Source: Bactrocera neohumeralis
Lineage: Eukaryota > Arthropoda > Insecta > Diptera > Tephritidae
Assembly (NCBI RefSeq): GCF_024586455.1
Contig: NC_065919.1
Coordinates: forward strand, 21,074,017 to 21,138,016
Reading direction: 5' to 3'
DNA: 64,000 nt
Below, in pieces: positions 44,949-57,349 of the stretch. Within the stretch, counting starts at the first letter, position 1. The number at the start of each line of letters is the position of its first letter. The notes below the pieces were generated by a model, which saw only the letters and a list, made by a program, of their open reading frames with translations, did not search any database and had not been told where the DNA came from. The position numbers and the translations under genes were made by a program.

Positions 44949-45767
44949 CGTAGGTTGCTATATATATTTCTGGCCTAATAATGTAAATAGGCATATTTAT
45001 CAACGAAAATGTTTTTTTTATTTTATTTTATTTTTTTTATTTATTTATTTTATTTTTTTTTTTTTGTCGATTGCTGTTTTGTTTCGGGCTCATACCCATA
45101 GATCCATGATTCGTCAACTGTGACGATCTTATAAACGTCTTTTGAAGCACCGCGATCATATTTTTTCAGCATTTCTTTACACCAATCCACACGAGTCTTT
45201 TTTTGAGCGATTGTCAAATTGTGCGGGATCCAACGAGAACAAACCTTTTTTACGACCAGGTGTTCATGCAATATCGAATGTATGCTGGTGGGAGAAATGC
45301 ATAGGCATGCCTCTATCTGAAGGTATGTTACATGACGGTCTTGCATTATCAGTTCACGTACGGCATTGATGTTTTCTGGCACAACGGCTGTTTTTGGACG
45401 ATCTTCACGGAATTCGTCTTTGAGCGAGCGTCGGCCACGATTGAATTCGTTGTACCAGTTTTTCACAGTGCTATAGGATGGTGCTTCATAGCCATACAAT
45501 GATTTTAGTACATCGATGCACTCTTGTCGGGATAATCCACGTCGAAAGTTGTGAAAAATGATCGCACGAAAATGTTCACGAGTTAATTCCATTTTTTGGC
45601 CGAGATGAATTTTTTAATTCCCTGTAAATAAAACAATTCACGATTAAATGACAAAACGTTCTGAGTGATGTTATGCTAAAAAATGTCAAACTTTCCAATG
45701 GAAATGTCAGATTGCACCTGGCAACACTTAGTGTTGCCCTAGACCAGAATATATATAGCAGCCCTCG
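44949..45767 (-). mobile_element. Internally deleted mariner (third type), nested
   Basis: 819 bp with TA at 44947-44948 and 45768-45769. Termini: left CGTAGGTTGCTATATATATT, right complemented CGAGGGCTGCTATATATATT. The minus strand has a 5' leader and the first half of a transposase, then an A/T-rich joint (45003-45066 on the plus strand, T-rich) and the 3' end. Joining the flanks without the element gives CTGTATAACCCCTTAA, so it appears inserted about a dozen bases inside the end of a TTAA-type element. Confidence 0.85.
45050..45592 (-). pseudogene. Mariner transposase N-terminal half (open 180-codon frame)
   Basis: MELTREHFRAIIFHNFRRGL starts the first HTH; VKNWYNEFNRGRRSL is the WYNEFxRG block; FREDRPK the linker; HVTYLQIEACLCISPTSIHS the second HTH; SRWIPHNLTIAQK and VDESWIYGYEPE follow, the latter with the first catalytic Asp context (usual TGDES, here TVDES). 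The frame then runs into lysines from the A-rich joint. It is the best-preserved transposase frame in the window, with both DNA-binding domains intact but no catalytic domain. Confidence 0.85.
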
Positions 45768-45776
45768 TATAACCCC

Positions 45777-47180
45777 TTAAAAAAAGAAAATTAAAATTTT
45801 TTTATAGAAAAAATCCTGCAAAATAATAAATTTCAAAAAAAGGAAGAGTAGCAGTTTTTGAGGGTTTCAAAAATAAAATTTAATTATTGAAGTTCCAAGA
45901 AAATAAAAAATTAACAGTGGCATATTTTCAGTCATTGATTTAATTAGAGTTTATAAAATAAAATTAAAAATAAAAAATTTCAGTAAATATATATACAAAT
46001 ATTTTTATATTTATTCAATTCCATACTTAAAATATTGTAGTGAACAATTTTTTAGTCTCATATTTTTTATTTTATTTCAATTTTTGGTTCATTTATTGCA
46101 ATAATTAATTTTTTTACGCGTTTGCGTGCATTGCCTGTAACGCCCAGCACTTTTCAGGCATTTACTCTGCTTAATTGCCGTTGTAGCGGTGTGAGATAAG
46201 AGTGTTGGCGTGAAAATGATTTATTTTGCTATTAAAAGCAAACAGATTGTAATCAAATTGTTAGCAAAGAAAAATCTAATAAAAACTGCAATGATGGAGC
46301 GTACAAAGGTGAGCATAGTTAATCTACAGTCTAAGCAAGAAAAGTTGTAATTAGAACTAATTGGCAAAATTGAGCGTGAAAAATAGTTAATAGAAGTCAG
46401 CTTTTAAAAAACTGACCTTAACAGATAAAAATGGTATATAATTAATAACAAATAGTTAAGGAAATACAAATGAAATTAAAAATAATAAAATAAAATATAA
46501 AAAATAAAATAAAATAAAACAAATAAAAAAATATATATATATTAAAATAAAATAAAATAAAAAAATTAAACATATAAAAAAATAAAATTAAATTAAAAAA
46601 AAATTAAAATTAAATTAAATTAAATAAAAATAAAATAAAATAAAAAAAAAATTAAACATAAAAAAAAACAAACAAAATAAAATAGAATAAAATAAAAGAC
46701 TTAAACTAATAATTTTAATAAATTTAAAAAAATGACAAGTTGAGTTCAGGAAGATATCTTGAATTTGAGTAATAAACGAAATTTAGGCGGAACTGAGCTC
46801 TTGCAGAACCAGATGCATTAAAGGGTTGTGAAATATATATATTATGTAAAGCTGTCTACAAAAACGCTTTATTATCCGACAAAATTTCTGCTTAATTTAT
46901 GGCAAGAGCCAATTTATATTCACTTACCGCACAAATTAATTAAGATACCACTTTAAGAGAGAGAAATTGACTCCTTATATATTATTGTGGAAGAAGAGAA
47001 AGATATTAACCGATAACACAAATTTTGGAACATTTGACAAATTGATGATATACTGGACATTATAGGGCTGACAGATAGATATTTGTCCCGGCCTACTAAT
47101 CATTTTGACAAATATACTTGTATAATATATAGCGAAAGTGGTCTATTGTGTCCTCTCCTTTTATTACAACACTTCGTTTC
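45777..47180. other. AT-rich DNA with simple A/T repeats
   Basis: 45780-46130 is featureless AT-rich DNA. 46130-46330 has a short unique GC-richer block (GCGTTTGCGTGCATTGCC). 46440-46735 is an (AAAAT)/(AAATAAA) low-complexity tract. 46735-47180 is unassigned. Confidence 0.45.
46440..46735. repeat. A-rich simple repeat tract
   Basis: Runs of AAAAT, AAATAAA and AAATTAA with almost no G or C. Confidence 0.85.
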
Positions 47181-47890
47181 ACCCAGTTGAATTAAAAAGA
47201 TTAAGTAAAACTCCTGGATTAAAGGATTTCAATGGATTCATTTACCCGTTAGCGTGAATCCTTCTTCTTGCGACTGCGCTTCAGTGCCATTGATTCGATT
47301 TCAACGGACAAAATTGTTTAACAGCCGCTTAATTAACACCGAGAACGATAATTCGTTTCACGTGATAGTTTTCTTTAGAATAATTACTGCACACCTGCTA
47401 ATGGCGTAGACTTCTATTTGAAAAATGCTTGAAATCCTCCCCATGCACACTGACAGTTTGATGCATGGTCCCACTATCTCAGCTCCAATTTCATCTGTCG
47501 TTTTCGACTCGTCATTATATAACTTCATTGTGCTTCTACGGGCTTCTCGAGCACTCCCTTCACTTTAGCTGCGAATAAAACGTTGAATCCTAATTCCAAG
47601 TATATTCTCCTGGCGATATCGTCGGAATGTTAATCTGTTTCTGAGTGCTGATAACAACAAGTTCAAGGTAGACCACTTTACTGTCTTTTTCACAATAAAG
47701 TGGAGCAGAAAAAGATCCAGAATCATCTCATCAGCCTCTTGGCCTGACTATCATGGTGTATATGGTACGTATGTCCAGGGTAGCATATCTCATTTGTAGT
47801 TCGAGGTTATACCCGCGAAGTTAGTTGGATGCTACATATTCCTTTATTCGTTTCGTTCTGAGAACCGCACCTAGCCACTTTAAAAGGAAA
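47180..47890 (-). mobile_element. LINE RNase H-containing remnant
   Basis: Minus-strand frames near 47540-47380 read LYNDESKTTDEIGAEI-like (decayed FTDGSKT..GAGV), IKLSVCMGRISS and IFQIEVYAISRCAVIIL, the start of an RNase H domain of Jockey/R1-type LINEs. Up- and downstream parts are too decayed to name. Stops interrupt every frame. Confidence 0.55.
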
Positions 47891-47893
47891 TAT

Positions 47894-48527
47894 ATCAGGT
47901 CAATTGAAAGTCCCCGGCTTATCATAGAAAAACACATTTTTGTTTTGCAAAATTAATTTTTTTATTCAACACAGTTCCCTCTGAGGGTGATACGCATATG
48001 AATACTATAGTACCTTAAAAAAAGGCCTCAGTTTCGCCGATCACCTCATCATTCGACAAAAATTTCTTCCAGCGACCATTTTTTTGAGCCTGCTCTTGAT
48101 GGCCAGATAGCTGATTTTCAATTATAAATATTATTTCATGTGCATCCCAAAATACAGACGCCGTAAACTTGCCAGTTTATACTGTTGCGTTTCTCACGCT
48201 TTTGATCAGGTTCAGCGAGTGTAGTCCACTCGGATGACTGTCATTTGGACTTCGGAGCAAAGTGATGGAGGTTACTTCTATTGCCACATATCCGTGCAAA
48301 AACTCGGGTTTATTACGCTTGAACATCTCTAAACACTGCTTCGAATCATCAAGTCATCGATGTTTTTGGACAAAAGTGAGTTCGATATAATTTACAAACT
48401 AATGATCTGACAGCTCTCAAATTTATGCACATGCCTGTTGAAGGTTAGGGGTAACTAAAAATAATATGGGTTTGATTCTAGTACCGCCATCTATGTGGCA
48501 GACCGGGAATTTTTAACTGACTTGTTA
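47894..48527 (-). mobile_element. Internally deleted mariner, same family as 1160-1562
   Basis: Left terminus CAGGTCAATTGAAAGTCCCC (47896); right terminus, complemented, CAAGTCAGTTAAAAATTCCC. The minus strand codes LDDSKQCLEMFKRNKPEFLH and KFTASVFWDAHEIIFI (between first and second Asp), then jumps to KNGRWKKFLSNDEVIGETEA (after the third Asp). Catalytic blocks two and three and the N-terminus are deleted or unreadable. Confidence 0.75.
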
Positions 48528-50160
48528 TGAAAAAATAATTATAAATATACATATATATATGTATATATACATTTTTTTTTGCAAATTTTGGTACCATAAA
48601 TCTTAAATTTTATATATATTATGTATATGTATATATCTATATTTCTAACCACATATAAGATTCATAATAACAAAAATTACAAAAAAAAATATTTTTAATA
48701 TTATTTTGCATTATTTTGTGCCTTAAATTCGAACCGTTTGCCAATATAAATTTAATAGATATGTGCTTCATATATGTATGTGTTAGGTACATACACCAAA
48801 TTTAAACAGCGCATTAGCAATTCAAAACGCTGTCAATTCAATTGATAAATCAAGAGATAACAAAATGACAACTCGATTTTGCGCTCAATTGAGCTTTAAC
48901 GGCGCTCAATTTCAAACGCCAAATGCATGCCACACACACACACATGCACCGAAAAATAAATGTGCGACACTTAATTTTTGCCAGGCTTTCAATAAGTTTT
49001 TTGTCAATTTTAATTGGATTAAAGACAAATGAAGTGAACGCGTTAAACAGTGCGACAGCGATAAGCAAACAAATTGACAATAATGCAATAGACAAATGCG
49101 TTGCATGCAACACATACATTTTATTGCCAGCGAAATGCAATTGATGAACGTTTATATAGTTATATGTAGAGAATAATGGACGTATAAGTGTAAATATGTA
49201 AATAAACGATATTTATATATATGAGCAAACAAAATAACATATATTGTTATAACAAACAATATATTGTTGTTTTGTTTTTTTTTTAATTATTGTTGTTGTA
49301 TTACAATTGAAATAGTTTCATGCTGACATCATGTTGTTGATGTTGTTGTAAGGCAAGGCAAGGTATGCGCGTATATTACATATATGAGCATACTTACATA
49401 GTTGTGATATGTGGTATATATGTATGTATATGTATATACTTATTTAATTTTTTTCAAATATTCCCCAACCGTCTCGTTGACGATAAGACATTATGCTAAT
49501 TACTATGTAAATATGTCTGCATACTTATTATGCACTGCTTACATCCATATACACACATACACATACATGCATATTGGTGGACACTGCAAGCTAGCTGCAG
49601 ACGTAACTACACGCTTGATTTCATACAAATACTCTACATACCTAAATGCGCGCACATCAGCAAATAATTGTAACTGTTTATTTACATACTTTTGTATATA
49701 TATGCATACATATTTGTATATATGTAAAGATACATTGCACTCACCAGCCAGTTTATTTGCTTGCACTCTCATTTATTTTACTCCACATTTTATTTAATTT
49801 TTATGTTTTCATTTTTCATTTCCGCGTGTGTGTGCGTGTAAGTGTGTATTTCTTGTTCTTACTGCTATTTGTTTAAGTTGTAAGTGTGAAATTGCATGTG
49901 TAAACTGTTATTTATAATCAGATTTATTTCACAAAGTTTGATAAATAAATTAACGATAAGCGGTTTATCTAAGTGTGTGGCATACGAGCGCAAAAGCGGC
50001 GATACACTGAGTTAGTGCTGGATTTGAGCTGTTGTAAATCACATACACATACATATGTTTGGGTGTATGTATTGTTATTGATTTTAACTTCAATAAAAGA
50101 GAATTATTCGTAGATAAATGTAATTTAAAATTAGCTTGGCTTTGCTTGCACTGGTCAACA
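48528..50160. other. Unique non-coding DNA with TATATG microsatellites
   Basis: Simple TATATG/ACATAT repeats occur at 48540-48640 and 49370-49440. 48830-49145 and 49560-50000 are CA/TG-rich unique sequence. Open frames are repeat-encoded and unconvincing. Confidence 0.45.
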
Positions 50161-50164
50161 GTGG

Positions 50165-50440
50165 TTTTGAAGCAAATATCGAACAGTTTGTTTGGCGGCT
50201 ATTTGATATAGTGGTCCGATCTAAAAAGGTATATTCAAAGATTGTAGCGTTGCTTTAGATAACAACTCATGCCAAATTTCTGGAAGATATCTCGTTAAAC
50301 AAAAATATGTTCCCTACAAGCACTTGATGCCGATCGGTCAGTTTGTATGGCAGCTATATGCTATACTAATCCGATCTAAGCTATTTCTTCAGAGATTGTA
50401 GCAATATCTCGGATAATAATTTCTGCCAACTTTCGTGAGG
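50165..50440 (+). repeat. Dispersed repeat R-A, copy 5 (core only)
   Basis: Two core blocks (GTGGTCCGATCTAAA at 50211 and GTTTGTATGGCAGCTATATG at 50341); head and terminal hairpin are lost. Its right side is cut by the Jockey fragment. Confidence 0.75.
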
Positions 50441-50875
50441 ACTCCTCTCCTCGCTCTTTAATGCAATTCTTGGTTTCAGATACAATCCAATTTCGTGGAA
50501 AAGTCTCATATGATCATGATAGTTAAACCTGGGAAAGACCTAACCAGCCGTCTTCTTACATACTAATAAGTCTCTTATCCTGTATTTCTAAAATATTTGG
50601 AAAAGTGTTGCTATCAAAGATGACTCCTTTTCTCCACGAAAATAATCTAATACCAACGCAACAATTCCGTTTTCGTGCTAAACATGGCACTGTAGAGCAA
50701 GTAACTTGAATAACCAACGAAATCAGGAGAGCATTTGAGCACAGGGAATACTGTTCAGCAATATTTCTAAATGTAGCTCAGGCGTTCGACAAGATCTGGC
50801 ATGAAGGCCTTTTATGGAAAATCAAAAACGTTGTACTTTACGAATGGCATACAACTTTGGAGTCATACAAGATGA
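50441..50875 (+). mobile_element. Jockey-like LINE RT fragment
   Basis: Plus-strand frames carry SLFNAILGFRYNPISWK, CISKIFGKVLLSKMTPFLHE, NNLIPTQQFRFRAKHGTVEQ and CSAIFLNVAQAFDKIWHEGL (RT blocks 1-3; the F/YLDVxxAFD block has Asp to Asn), ending KNVVLYEWHTTLESY where the mariner begins. Stops and one or two frameshifts. The RT does not obviously continue after 51789. Confidence 0.82.
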
Positions 50876-51789
50876 TTTCCAAAGTAAACAGGACTTAAAA
50901 AAAAAACAAGACAAATGGGTTTTTTGCAAAATCAATTTATTTTATTCCAAATAGTATTTTTCTGCTTCAAAACAGCTTTTTGCATGGTCCAAAAGCATGT
51001 CGAACGAGTGTTTTAGCACGTTGGCCGGTATGGTCGCCAAGTATGTCGGTGCAAGCCTTTTAAATGGCCTCTACGCCTGCATAACGCTTTCCTTTCATGA
51101 CCAAAAGCATTTTTCCGAAAAGGAAGAAGTCGCTTGGAGCGTAGCAGGTGAATACGGGGAGTGTTTAATGGTAAAAATTTCATTTTTGGTCAAACAATCG
51201 TCTTTCAAATGTTGAATTCTGAGCAATTTTTGGTTGTCAGTCAATTTGTGCGGAACAAACCGTGCACACACCTTTCGTAATCCCAAATTTTCGGTCAAAA
51301 TGCGATAAATTGATGTTTTGGAGATGTTAAATTCCATTTCCATGAATTTCAATGATGATTTCGGCTGATTTTTGGTGAATTCAAGCACAGTTTCGATGGA
51401 ATTTCCGGTGATCACGGTTTTTGATTGGCCCACATGTTGATCGTCATTTATGTCCTCAGGACCACTTTGAAAACGTTGAAACCACTCGTGCACTCTGCTG
51501 CGGGATCGCCATAAACTTGTTTCATCAATTGAAACGTTTTGGTAAAAGTTTTACCAATTTTGAAACAAAATTTAATGTTGGCTCTTTGTTCGAAGCTCAT
51601 TTTCGCACCGATAACTGACAAACATACTGACACTTAAAAGGCATAACTTCACTTCCAATCAATGAAATGTCATGAAATTCTCACTGGACAATCAATAAAG
51701 ATAGTAGATTCTAACGCACGCAGATTCTAACACATATAGATGGCGCCACCAGGGGGCGCTAGATTCAAAAAGTCCTGTTTACTTTGGAA
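50876..51789 (-). mobile_element. Internally deleted mariner nested in Jockey RT
   Basis: Terminal repeats TTTCCAAAGTAAACAGGACT (50876) and, complemented, TTCCAAAGTAAACAGGACTT (right, to 51788). The target duplication is not clear. The minus strand codes the N-terminal half, then jumps to the C-terminal quarter of the transposase. A related family member starts at 63239. Confidence 0.85.
50935..51610 (-). pseudogene. Mariner transposase, internal deletion
   Basis: N-terminus MSFEQRANIKFCFKIGKTFT (HTH1, from 51600), a frameshift, then HEWFQRFQSGPEDINDDQHV, then KSSLKFMEMEFNISKTSIYR (HTH2), then LTDNQKLLRIQHLKDD. The next residues, CLTKNEIFTIKHSPYSP, belong after the second catalytic Asp, so roughly 150 residues are missing. 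The C-terminal MLLVMKGKRYAGVEAI and FDxLLDHAKSCFEAE follow with frame breaks. Confidence 0.82.
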
Positions 51790-53320
51790 CTCTGTAGTAT
51801 GCAGTAAGGAATAATCTCACGCTGAGACAAAATATCTTCCAAGTATAACTTTTTAATTTCGCTATGAAGATCTTTTATCATAAACGTCTAAGGCTGATAC
51901 GTAACCGAAATAACCATTTCAGCCGAACTTTCTAGCGGTAAATTGAGGCATGCCCAGCATGAATCATTCTTTAATGATCATGTGTGAAGTATGAGAGCCT
52001 TATTTGGTAATAAACTTTCAACTGAAACCAAATTTTATAATTTTACAATTTTATTTTGGATTAAGATCTAAATCATATAGACACCCGTTAATTATTTTTG
52101 TTGAACACCAGTACCACTCTATACCTCAACAGCTGCTTTAACACATTCACATTATAATTCTGCTAGACTATGAGATTATTTACTATTTGTACTGCAATGC
52201 ATTATTGATTCCTCTATAGTTATGTGGAGGTTAATTACGTACGTGAAAAATGCTATCTAAGAAATAGTGTGTGGGGTAGTTCGGAGTACCAAAGAATCAG
52301 TCTAACATTCAAATTCAACTATCAGAAATACTCCATGTGATAAAACCGTTCTTAATATAGAAAACTAAAGCGATCAACGCGTTCAGCTCAGAAGGTTAGA
52401 AAAATGATTCGACTGCTAAGAAATTTAGCTTCAAATAATATTATATTCGCTATAATTATGTCGGGAATCTAATTCAGAAAAGACTGGCCTTGACGTTCCT
52501 TGAAGCTGTGCATTTTAAAAGTTTGGAAGCTACCACAAAGTGCCTTATAATATGTATGTACATACATATATACAAGCATCACAATATTTCTGTCATGGCT
52601 ACGTATATTCGTTTACCGTTATAAGAAGAAAGTTCACATAAACTTAAATTCATATGCATCCATTTATATAGCAAACTAAAAGTATACACATAAATATGTA
52701 AGCAAATATATGTATATCAGTAGCATACCGAAGCATGTATATTTATGTATATATACAACAAATATATATACATATGTATGTATGTATGCAAATGTGGCCT
52801 GTCTGCGCAGCTACTTATACACAGAGGTGCGCTTCTTTGTCAAGTAACCTCATCGACATTGTTCGATATGAAGTTTCAAGTGTCATTTGTGTGATCTATG
52901 ATTGTGTCTGGAGCCAACTGTATTTGTTTTTTGTACGTTTTTCTGCATTTTTTGTTTTTTGTTGCATTTTCCATAAATCTTTAACTTATCTACATATAAA
53001 ATTCCTTTTTTCTATTTTTGAAGTTCTTGCTTTTCTTTGGCTGTTGAGAGACCACAAACGTTGTTTCAGTTCAGTTTTTTTCTTGTTCTTGTTACAGCAC
53101 TCCTACATTTAGTGAGCTTTATCTCTTTATCGCTTTGATATTGTTATCGTAGGTTTTTAATGTTTCTTTTAAGTTTTTATGAAAATCTTGGAATAGAAAT
53201 TGGAATTCTAAAGAAGGTGGCGCTAGCCAGACGTTGGGTGTTTGGAAATGGTGAACTGTGGCATCGATTTTTTTAATTTTTGCACCACATTTTTCGAAAG
53301 AAAGAAATTTAAATAAAAGT
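51790..53320. other. Unassigned DNA
   Basis: 51790-52000 could be leftover LINE but no block is recognisable. 52550-52790 has TACATA/TATG simple repeats. 52800-53110 is T-rich. Confidence 0.35.
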
Positions 53321-54890
53321 GAGAGAAATTCCTATCGAAAAAAAAGCATAAGTGCCGAAAAAATCGGGATCCCGAAATCGGTATTAGTTTCTAAATCTAA
53401 ACTTAAGGTACTTTTTGCAAGAAAGAGAGAGTTTTAAACAAAAATTAGAGAAATTCCTATCGAAAATAAAACATAAGTCCCGAAAAAATCGGGATCCCGA
53501 AATCTGTATTGGTTTCCGAATGTAAACTTAATATAAAATAAAACAAAATTCTACACGCTCTTAAAAGAAAAGTTCGCCAGGTAAATCTTAGAGTTGTAAG
53601 GCGTGGTTATATGTATATACATACATACATATGTATGTACATATACACATACATACATAAGTATGTATGTATTTCATCTGATGAAAGTAAAAGCATTTCT
53701 TCGCTTTCCATACTATGGGAATGTAGAGATTTATTCAATAACTGTTAGATTGCCAATAATGGCGTAGATGAAATATTAGAGTATTACCAGTTTAGGTTTT
53801 AGAAAATCTAAAAAAAAAAATTTCGGGATCCCGAAATCTGTAATGGTTTACGAATCTAAATTTAAGGTATAAAAAACTCTTCAAAAGAAAAGTTTGCTGG
53901 TATTTTTTAAAGTTGTAAAGTGTAGTTATATGTATATAACATGTTATATGTATTTAACTACTACTACATATGTATGTATATTTTTTCTGAGACAAATTTT
54001 TAGCAGCTTTTCGTTTCCCCCACCATTTGGTTATAGACATAGTTTTTATTAAGAACAATAATCTTTAGAATGCAAATATACTTGGATGAGTTATTAGAGT
54101 GTTGTCAAGCATGTTTTGGAAAATCCCGAAAAATATTTCGGGATCCCGACTTTGCCACTTTTGAATCCCGAAAAAAATCCTTTATTAAATTGAGCTATAC
54201 ATTACTATGGACTGTAAAATATAGAGGACTTTTTTGTTATATGTATTATATACATATGTACATACATACATACATATGTATGTATCTACATACATATATT
54301 TTTTCTGAGACAAATTTTTAGCAGCTATTCGTTTCCCCCACCATTTGGTTATAGACATAATTTTTATTAAGAACAATAATCTTTAGAATGCAAATATGCT
54401 AAGATGAATTATTAGAGTATTGTCAAGCATGTTTTGGAAAATCCCGAAACATATTTCGGGATCCCGGCATTGCCACTTTTGAATCCCGAAAAAAAAATTC
54501 TTTATTAAATTGAGCTATAAATTACTATGGACTATAAAATATAAATGACTTTTTGTTATATGTATGTATGTATTATATATGTACATATGTACATACATAC
54601 ATATTTATGTACATATCTACGTATGTATATTCTTTCTGAGAAAATTTTTTAGTAGCTATTCGTTTCTCCCACTATTTGGATATAGGCATTAATTAAATAA
54701 TTTTTAGAATTTGAATATGCTTAGAAGAGAGAATAGAGTCTTGACAAGCATGCTTTGGAAAATCCCAAGACAAATTGCGGAATTCCAAGACTGCAAGTTT
54801 TCAATACCGATTTTGTTTTTATTAAATTGAGCTATGAACTACTATAGAATATGTTTATTTTTATTATACATTCATGATTTTATATATTAT
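53320..54890. repeat. Tandem array, period about 320 bp, with GGGATCCC palindrome
   Basis: A palindrome with core CGGGATCCCG recurs at 53366, 53490, 53824, 54139 and 54457, with a decayed version at about 54776; the last intervals are about 315-320 bp. Two full units (from about 53980 and from 54300) share long near-identical text, e.g. CAGCTTTTCGTTTCCCCCAC / CAGCTATTCGTTTCCCCCAC, AACAATAATCTTTAGAATGC and GTTTTGGAAAATCCCGAAA. Each unit also carries a TATG/CATA microsatellite. Flanking ATCCCGAAA words give extra half-sites. No ORF. Confidence 0.85.
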
Positions 54891-56558
54891 GTACTCGTGA
54901 ATATGTTGCAGAATATTATCCGACATTATAAATTGCAGCTATATTTTTTCATATAAAACTGTTTTCACTTAGACTTAGGCGTCAGTTTTTAGCCTCAGTA
55001 CACATTGTGTTACCTTCTATCCGACCTCCATAAACAACATATTGCCCGCTTCCATTAATATTCATTTGTTTTGCAGTTACACTCAAATCGGTTATTATAT
55101 AAGTGTGTTATTTATAACCATATTTAATTCACTTTTTTGTTAATATTTAGTAATTTTATTTATTTACGCTTCTCAATTATTTCTAAAATAAATACTTTCA
55201 AGCCTTCTCCCACTTACATGCTTATAAGTTATTTATATTGTTGCTATTGTCATTGTTGTTAATGTACTATACATATATACTTGGTATCTGGCTCCACCAT
55301 AAGCAGCAAATAAGTAAACAAATGAGTGAGATGAGTTTAGCTGCAAAAGAGTAAAAGTGCACTTGTAGTACTACAAAGTACTTGAGAATACTACTCACAT
55401 TCCTCGAGGCTTATTTATATGCCTACTGACTGTGTTTTTTCGTTTTTTTTTTTTTTTTTTGTTTTGAGTTTTGGTTTTTACTTTGGGCTTTTCCCAAGCT
55501 AAGGAGGCTGCTGAATTTGTTGGTCATTGTGCCGAAAAAAATATTTCGAGTTTTATTTTTTCTTGTGCTGGCTGCTCTGGTGGCTATCGCGCCTATTTTG
55601 GTACCAAATTGTTTTTGTAAACTAATGAAAAGATCCATTATGGTTTTTATAGAATAAGTTATTATATTAATGCAAAGTTGAAATTATTGCTTATCTCTGG
55701 GTTTCATAAATTTTTCAAAGTTCTGCTCATGTAATGGTGCGTATTCTATTACAAAAACACATGGATTCAGTGTATAAAAATACTCAGGGTCCGAAGGTAT
55801 CTTGTATATTTTTGTGTCGCCAAAAAACCTTCCCCACCTTAATCATAAAGTTACATGTAAAGACTGCTGCCGAGATGTCAGTTCATGCTATGTAGGATAA
55901 AAATGTTGTACAGTATCAGTTATGTATACCCAAAAGTCGTGTGAACGGACAACTTATCCTACGCCAACCGAATTCAGTAGGCCCTTTTCGCACTAATATA
56001 TATTAGTTATGACTAATATGCTAAAAATTGTAATTATTTATATTATTTGCTATTATTTGATTTGCTAACTGACTTTTTTATTGTTTTTTTTTAGTGTTAA
56101 AAAGTATATCTAAACGAATAAGTTTTTTCGCCATTCTCTTTTATGTTTTCATGCCAAAAGCCTGACAAGTGTGAAAAATCCTTTCAACAGTTATCTAAAA
56201 ATATAACATTTTAGTTTAAGACTATCTAATTTTAGCGATTTTACTTTTATTTGTAAATTTATTTACTAAATTACTTAGCGTTAAGTCACATTGTAAGATT
56301 ATAATAGAGGCACACTCCAGTGTTTTGAAACATTTAAGAGCTATCAGAATCGTTGTTTGCCTGGTTGATTAAATTAATATTCATTGAGTGCTGCCGAACT
56401 TTTCATCGTGGGATTTCCTATATTTTAACACTTTTTGAATACAACAAAAGGGTGTGGAATTTCTAGTTTGCATTAGAGAATTATTGTACGTTTTTGAGGA
56501 TATGAGGTGGTTTCATATAAAAAAATATAAATACAAACATTAAACAATGAAATTAACT
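54891..56558. other. No recognised features
   Basis: AT-rich sequence with a poly-T tract at 55440-55460. The minus-strand frame at 55423-55638 is low in complexity. No repeat family was recognised at 55640-56558. Confidence 0.4.
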
Positions 56559-56747
56559 TACATGAAATTAAATTAAAATAAATGAAATTAAATAAAGTAA
56601 AATTAATTTTAATTAAATTAAATTAAACTAAATTAAATTAAATTAAATTAAATTAAATTAAATTAAATTAAATTAAATTAAATTAAATTAAATTAAATTA
56701 AATTAAATTAAATTAAATTAAATTAAATTAAATTAAATTAAATTACT
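56559..56747. repeat. (AAATT)n pentanucleotide array
   Basis: Imperfect from 56559, essentially perfect from about 56600 to 56744 (more than 25 units). Confidence 0.95.
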
Positions 56748-57349
56748 TAATTTTACTTAATTTTATTAAACTTTATAATTATTTATTAAATTAGTTATAT
56801 TTAATTTTATTATTTTTATATAATTTAATTAATTTATTAATTTTTTCAATGCCAAATTCAAACTTCAATTCAGTAATATTATACAATTTTTATTATTTTT
56901 TCTAAGTTAAAAAAAGTAACTTTTAGCCTCCGTTATTTTCGTTTTATGTACACATACATATGCACATTATGTATCATTATACCTTTTTACTCTATTTCTT
57001 GCTTAATTTTAACTACAAACAATAAATAATTGCCTTTACCTTCATTGAAGTGCGATCAATACCAATCAAATATGATTAATGATTTATATCTATGCACAAA
57101 CACATATATACATGCATGGATGTGTGAAGCAATCTGTCAATATTTACGTGCAGAACAGTCAGCATTAACACATTAAATATGGCTTGCGACTCATAATGTT
57201 TTCTTCTATGGCAGACAGGGGTTGTTTCAAATAGCTCATATTCTCACATTGTATTAAAAATGTTTACAATAATTTAGAAGTTTAGAAATCCTTTTCTAAA
57301 CTTAAATTATTTTAAACATTTTCAATGCTTATTTAATTTTTTTTTTTAT

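Noticed and set aside
49411..49876. 128-codon frame with many Tyr, His and Ile
   Set aside because: Encoded by TATATG/ACATAC microsatellite sequence; the complementary strand is equally open.
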